Below, piece by piece: positions 31,281-34,378 of a stretch of DNA of 34,378 nucleotides (within the stretch, counting starts at the first letter, position 1; the number at the start of each line of letters is the position of its first letter). The stretch spans positions 1 to 34,378 of the forward strand of contig CAUWLJ010000031.1 of assembly GCA_963559585.1 (NCBI GenBank), read 5' to 3'. This DNA comes from Eisenbergiella sp963559585. GTDB taxonomy: Bacteria; Bacillota; Clostridia; Lachnospirales; Lachnospiraceae. The translations under genes were made by a program, and so were the position numbers. Below the pieces are notes generated by a model. The model did not search any database and was not told where the DNA came from. It saw only the letters and a list, made by a program, of their open reading frames with translations.

Positions 31281-31946
31281 ATGAGACTGATATACGGAAC
31301 CGGAAATCCCGGCAAATTTCATATGATGCAGGATATGCTGAGAGGGACACAGATAGAGCTGGTCAGTTTGAGGGAGGCCCTGGAAGAACGCCGGGCGTCC
31401 TTACGTATGGAGGATGAGGAACCTTTGGAGGTGACGCCCCCTGAGGAAAGCGGTTCCGATCCCCTGGAAAATGCCAGACAAAAGGCAGAGTTCTACTTTG
31501 CGCTGCTGCGCCGCCCTGTTTTTTCCTGCGACAGCGGCCTTTTCATTGAAGGCCTGCCGGATGAAGAACAGCCGGGCGTACATGTGAGAAATGTAAACGG
31601 ACGCAGGCTGACGGATCAGGAAATGACGGAGCATTACCGGGGGATCGCTGCCAGGCTGGGCGGAAAATGCAGAGCCAGGTATCAGAACGCCATCTGTCTG
31701 ATCCTGGATGAAGGGCACAGATATGAGTATGCCGGAAAGGACATCAGCGGGGATGATTTTTACCTGGTGGAACAGGCAATGCCTCAGGCGGAGGAGGGCT
31801 TCCCTCTGGAGCCGATCTCTGTGGACATTCGATCAGGACGCTGTTTTGTGGAGGAGGAGAGCGGTACTCGTTCACAGACGCTGAGCGAGGGAATGCGCAG
31901 ATTTTTTGACTCGGTCTGCTTCGATAGAGGCAGGAGGGCCCTTTGA
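31281..31946 (+). CDS. Non-canonical purine NTP pyrophosphatase, RdgB/HAM1-like
   Basis: The 221-residue protein resembles XTP/dITP diphosphatases, which hydrolyse deaminated purine triphosphates to monophosphates and keep them out of DNA and RNA. The start MRLIYGTGNPGKFHMMQDML matches the family's N-terminal nucleotide site; SDPLENARQKAEFYFALL and FSCDSGLFIEGL match its metal site. The segment between (about residues 22-54, acidic and Pro-rich) is longer than in standard RdgB, and the C-terminus diverges (no clear SHR motif), so substrate use may differ. ATG 31281 follows GGGGAAAAGC; ATG 31269 is an alternative. Confidence 0.75.
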   Translation: MRLIYGTGNPGKFHMMQDMLRGTQIELVSLREALEERRASLRMEDEEPLEVTPPEESGSDPLENARQKAEFYFALLRRPVFSCDSGLFIEGLPDEEQPGVHVRNVNGRRLTDQEMTEHYRGIAARLGGKCRARYQNAICLILDEGHRYEYAGKDISGDDFYLVEQAMPQAEEGFPLEPISVDIRSGRCFVEEESGTRSQTLSEGMRRFFDSVCFDRGRRAL

Positions 31947-32000
31947 AAAGGGGCTGGGACAAGATAGATACAGCCGGTATGGCCGCAGAAAGCAGGATAT

Positions 32001-33146
32001 ATGACAACAAAAAGATTATACAATGAAAATCCATACAGAAAGGAATTTGACGCTCAGGTGCTCTCCTGCACCGAGAGTAAGAACGGCTATGAGGTCATCC
32101 TGGACGAATCCGCTTTTTTCCCGGAGGGCGGAGGACAGCCTGCGGATCAGGGCTGGCTGGATAACGTGCGGGTGACGGATGTGCGGGATAAAAGAGAGCA
32201 TGTGCTCCACATCTGCGACGGCCCTGTGGAACCGGGCAGCCGGGTGCATGGGAGGATCGACTGGGAGAGGCGTTTTCTGCATATGCAGCAGCATTCCGGA
32301 GAGCATATTTTTTCCGGGATCGTACATGGGCTGTATGGTTATGACAACATCGGTTTCCATATGGGAAAGGATTTTGTGACCGTGGATTTCAGCGGCCTTC
32401 TGTCTGAGGAGCAGATCGCAGAGGCGGAGCGGCGGGCCAACGAGACGGTGCTGGCCGACCGCAGGATCCTGGCGGAGTATCCCCCGCAGGAGAAGCTTCA
32501 GGAGCTGGATTACAGAAGCAAAAAAGAGATTGAAGGGGCGGTGCGCATCGTGACCGTGCCCGGAGCGGATGTGTGCGCCTGCTGCGGAACCCATGTGGAG
32601 CGCACCGGAGAGATCGGCCCCATCAAGGTGACTTCCTCTGAACATTATAAGACGGGAATCCGTCTGACTCTGGAGATTGGCTGGAAGGCTCTGGAGGATT
32701 ACGAGGTGAAGCACCGGAACGTGAAAGAGATTTCCGCCCTTCTTTCCGTGAAGCCGGAGCAGACGGCTGAGGCTGTGCGCAGACAGCAGGAGCAGCTTCT
32801 GGAGCTGAAGGCCTCCATTGCCTCCCTGCGGCAGAAGCTTTTTGATTATCAGACGGCTGAAATACCGGAGGGAACAAAGAAGGCAGTTGTGTTCGAGCCG
32901 GAGCTCAACTCCGTGGAGGTGCGCAGACTGGCGGACAGGATCGCAGAGCGTGCGGCTCTTGCCGCCGTATTCTCAGGAACGGATGCAGACGGGTACAAAT
33001 ACGTGCTGTGCAGCCGCACAGAGGACGTGGCGGCCCTGGGAAAGGAGTTCAACGCCCGGTTTGGCGGCAGGGGAGGGGGAAAGAATCCCATGATCCAGGG
33101 CTCTGTGAGCGCGGCGGAGACAGAAATCAGGGCATTTTTCGCGTAA
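32001..33146 (+). CDS. Alanyl-tRNA editing protein (AlaX-type) with DHHA1 domain
   Basis: The 381-residue free-standing editing factor hydrolyses mischarged Ser-tRNA(Ala) or Gly-tRNA(Ala). The N-terminal beta-barrel holds SAFFPEGGGQPADQGW. The zinc-binding editing core has H98-S-G-E-H102 (QQHSGEHIFSG) and C194-C-G-T-H198. A coiled segment (255-290) leads to a DHHA1 domain ending with GGRGGGKNPMIQGSV, typical of the AlaX-L group and of AlaRS itself. Start at ATG 32001 with a weak GCAGGAT site. No aminoacylation domain is present, so it acts in trans. Confidence 0.88.
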   Translation: MTTKRLYNENPYRKEFDAQVLSCTESKNGYEVILDESAFFPEGGGQPADQGWLDNVRVTDVRDKREHVLHICDGPVEPGSRVHGRIDWERRFLHMQQHSGEHIFSGIVHGLYGYDNIGFHMGKDFVTVDFSGLLSEEQIAEAERRANETVLADRRILAEYPPQEKLQELDYRSKKEIEGAVRIVTVPGADVCACCGTHVERTGEIGPIKVTSSEHYKTGIRLTLEIGWKALEDYEVKHRNVKEISALLSVKPEQTAEAVRRQQEQLLELKASIASLRQKLFDYQTAEIPEGTKKAVVFEPELNSVEVRRLADRIAERAALAAVFSGTDADGYKYVLCSRTEDVAALGKEFNARFGGRGGGKNPMIQGSVSAAETEIRAFFA

Positions 33147-33213
33147 GCGGCATGCTGTCCGGGGCCTGGGCCAAGCGGCTGCGCGTGTCAGGCACTTTCC
33201 CCGTAAGTTAGTG

Positions 33214-33243
33214 TTGACTTCCCGGGAAAACGGGTGCTATGAT
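33214..33243 (+). promoter_or_regulatory. Promoter of the riboswitch-mntP unit
   Basis: TTGACT (33214-33219), 18-bp spacer, TGC-extended TATGAT (33238-33243). Transcription would start at about 33250, at the 5' edge of the riboswitch. Confidence 0.75.
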
Positions 33244-33251
33244 GCTTTTGC

Positions 33252-33339
33252 GATAAGGGAGTAGTTAGCACAGCCTGTGTAGGACAGTCAACATACTGAT
33301 AATTAATATCTGGCTTTCCTTTAAATAATGAGACTTATC
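33252..33339 (+). ncRNA. yybP-ykoY (Mn2+) riboswitch
   Basis: P1 arms GATAAG (33252-33257) and CTTATC (33334-33339) enclose the two conserved blocks of the yybP-ykoY family: GGGAGTAG right after the 5' arm and a TGAGAC-type block (33329-33334) at the 3' arm, with a cagtcaacatactg junction between. This class senses Mn2+ and is known upstream of mntP genes. The 3' arm of P1 overlaps the left arm of the terminator at 33337, so Mn2+ binding should prevent termination. Confidence 0.85.
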
Positions 33340-33420
33340 TGCCCGCTGGACGATTCCCGGCCGTTGGCCTTTGCCGCTGACGCCCGGAGAATGGTGAAGA
33401 AGGGCAGATGGGTCTTTTTT
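33337..33420 (+). terminator. Riboswitch-controlled terminator
   Basis: ATCTGCCC (33337-33344) pairs with GGGCAGAT (33402-33409), followed by gggtcTTTTTT; inner arms attcccgg / ccggagaat add stability. The left arm shares ATC with P1, making the two structures alternatives. Confidence 0.8.
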
Positions 33421-33554
33421 ATACAATATGAAAATTCCTTTCCTATTGTATAAAAACGAACGCTCCGCTGTGGATGCGCACTCGCGCGGGAGGCAGATAT
33501 TGCCTGACGGCAATCACGCTCGGCGCGGGTGTGCGTCAAGACGCACACTTTTTT
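33415..33554 (+). repeat. Terminator-linked structured repeat, copy 4
   Basis: Full-length copy, beginning in the T-tract of the riboswitch terminator: palindrome ATACAATATGAAAATTCC / TTTCCTATTGTAT, then cgctccgctgtggatgcgca, GC-rich stem, attgcc / ggcaat, and final gtgtgcgtc / gacgcacac with T6. It lies between the riboswitch and mntP. The rest of 33147-33624 contains the promoter and riboswitch listed separately. Confidence 0.85.
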
Positions 33555-33624
33555 CCGGGGGCAACGAGCCATGCAGCCATGCCTGCATGGATATAACAAA
33601 GGCGAAAGCAGGAGGAATGAGGCT

Positions 33625-34194
33625 ATGAGTATCTGGGAGCTTTTGGTGATTGCGTTGGGAGTGTCCATGGACGCCTTTGCGGTTGCCGTCTGTAAAGGGC
33701 TGTCTATGAAAAGGATGAGCTGGAAAAATGCGGTGCTTACAGGCCTGTATTTTGGAGGGTTTCAGGCGGGAATGCCTCTGATCGGTTATTTTCTGGGCGC
33801 GCAGTTCAGCGATCTGATCACCAGCATCGACCACTGGATTGCGTTTGCGCTTCTGTGCTTCATCGGCGGAAACATGGTGAGGGAAGCCGTGCATGGGTGG
33901 AAGGAGAAAGACGGCGGGGAGGAACAGAATGATTCCTTTGATGTAAAGACCATGGTGCCGCTGGCTGTGGCTACCAGCATAGACGCTCTGGCAGTGGGCG
34001 TGACCTTTGCTTTCCTGCAGGTGGATATTGTCCCGGCGGTTTCCTTTATCGGTGTGATCACCTTCTTTTTCAGTGTTTTCGGGGTTAAGATCGGCAATAC
34101 CTTTGGCGCGAAGTTCAAGGCCAGGGCAGAGCTGGCCGGCGGCCTGATCCTCATTCTGATGGGGTGCAGGATACTGCTGGAGCATTTGGCATAG
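33625..34194 (+). CDS. mntP: Manganese efflux pump MntP
   Basis: The 189-residue inner-membrane protein exports excess Mn2+. It has six membrane segments in two homologous halves, each with the conserved acidic motif: GVSMDAFAVAV (D16) and ATSIDALAVGV (D120), and LTGLYFGGFQAGMPLIGYFLG between. Length is normal. ATG 33625 lies 9 nt after AGGAGG; the frame is open upstream through the repeat, but without signals. The riboswitch at 33252 supports the assignment, while the intervening repeat with its own terminator-like end is unusual. Confidence 0.93.
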   Translation: MSIWELLVIALGVSMDAFAVAVCKGLSMKRMSWKNAVLTGLYFGGFQAGMPLIGYFLGAQFSDLITSIDHWIAFALLCFIGGNMVREAVHGWKEKDGGEEQNDSFDVKTMVPLAVATSIDALAVGVTFAFLQVDIVPAVSFIGVITFFFSVFGVKIGNTFGAKFKARAELAGGLILILMGCRILLEHLA

Positions 34195-34304
34195 CGGCGA
34201 AAGGCAGGAATTTTATAAAAAAGTAGATTTATTACCGATATTGCGGTATGCTTTTAATAGATTTGTGACAGAAAAGTAATCGCATGAAGAATGTGAGGGA
34301 AGTT

Positions 34305-34378
34305 ATGCTTGAAAATAAATTGTGTATTACGGATTCGACGGAATTAGCAAGGGCAGAGGAAAAAATCAGTAAGCAAAA
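34305..34378 (+). CDS. Probable Fic family protein, 5' end only
   Basis: ATG 34305 follows GAGGGAAG. The 24 visible codons read MLENKLCITDSTELARAEEK..., which matches the usual opening of Fic/cell-filamentation proteins (AMP-transferases), but the catalytic HxFx(D/E)GNGR motif lies outside the window. The region 34195-34304 is AT-rich with no clear terminator for mntP. Confidence 0.55.
   Translation, partial: MLENKLCITDSTELARAEEKISKQ

Overview
The window looks like chromosomal DNA from a gut Lachnospiraceae-type Firmicute (Clostridia). This rests on strong AGGAGG-type ribosome binding sites, sigma-A type promoters, lipoprotein solute-binding proteins with LAGC/LGGC lipoboxes, LplB/YtcP-type sugar permeases, and families common in that group (DUF6020, CmpB, PD-(D/E)XK transposase-like nucleases). 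The assignment is inference; no rRNA or other marker gene is present.

Layout. 1-2300: a PD-(D/E)XK (Rpn-like) nuclease gene, an ISAs1-like transposase remnant split by a MITE with an 8-bp target duplication, and two paralogous ribbon-helix-helix genes. 2500-8477: a glycan locus with a beta-propeller glycosidase, an (alpha/alpha)6-barrel glycosidase, a solute-binding lipoprotein broken by a frameshift, and two permeases. 8748-12628: a second, intact sugar ABC importer (lipoprotein plus two permeases). 12936-14666: a DUF6020 membrane protein. 14823-17996: an amino-acid ABC importer (permease, ATPase, lipoprotein) followed by a BltD-like polyamine acetyltransferase. 18164-23524: a duplicated CmpB membrane protein, an SGNH hydrolase, and an iron alcohol dehydrogenase divergent from a GH43 glycosidase. 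23620-28374: oligoendopeptidase, DEDDh exonuclease, D-Ala-D-Ala carboxypeptidase, and a truncated gene. 28444-34378: trmB, a leader-peptide attenuator upstream of a GNAT acetyltransferase, a SIMPL protein, a RdgB-like pyrophosphatase, an AlaX-type editing protein, mntP with a yybP-ykoY (Mn2+) riboswitch, and the first codons of a probable Fic gene.

The sugar importers and glycosidases point to plant or host glycan use. The rest is amino-acid/peptide scavenging and housekeeping functions (tRNA modification, mischarged-tRNA editing, nucleotide sanitation).

The most unusual content is RNA-level. (1) A promoter, a 25-codon Met-rich leader ORF, two mutually exclusive hairpins and a terminator lie upstream of the GNAT gene. 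(2) A dispersed element ends exactly at start codons of transporter genes; its hairpin loop is perfectly complementary to a segment beside the ribosome binding site (pseudoknot). (3) A ~140-bp structured repeat occurs four times, always fused to the T-tract of an intrinsic terminator, with compensatory stem changes. (4) One copy of that repeat sits between the Mn riboswitch and mntP.
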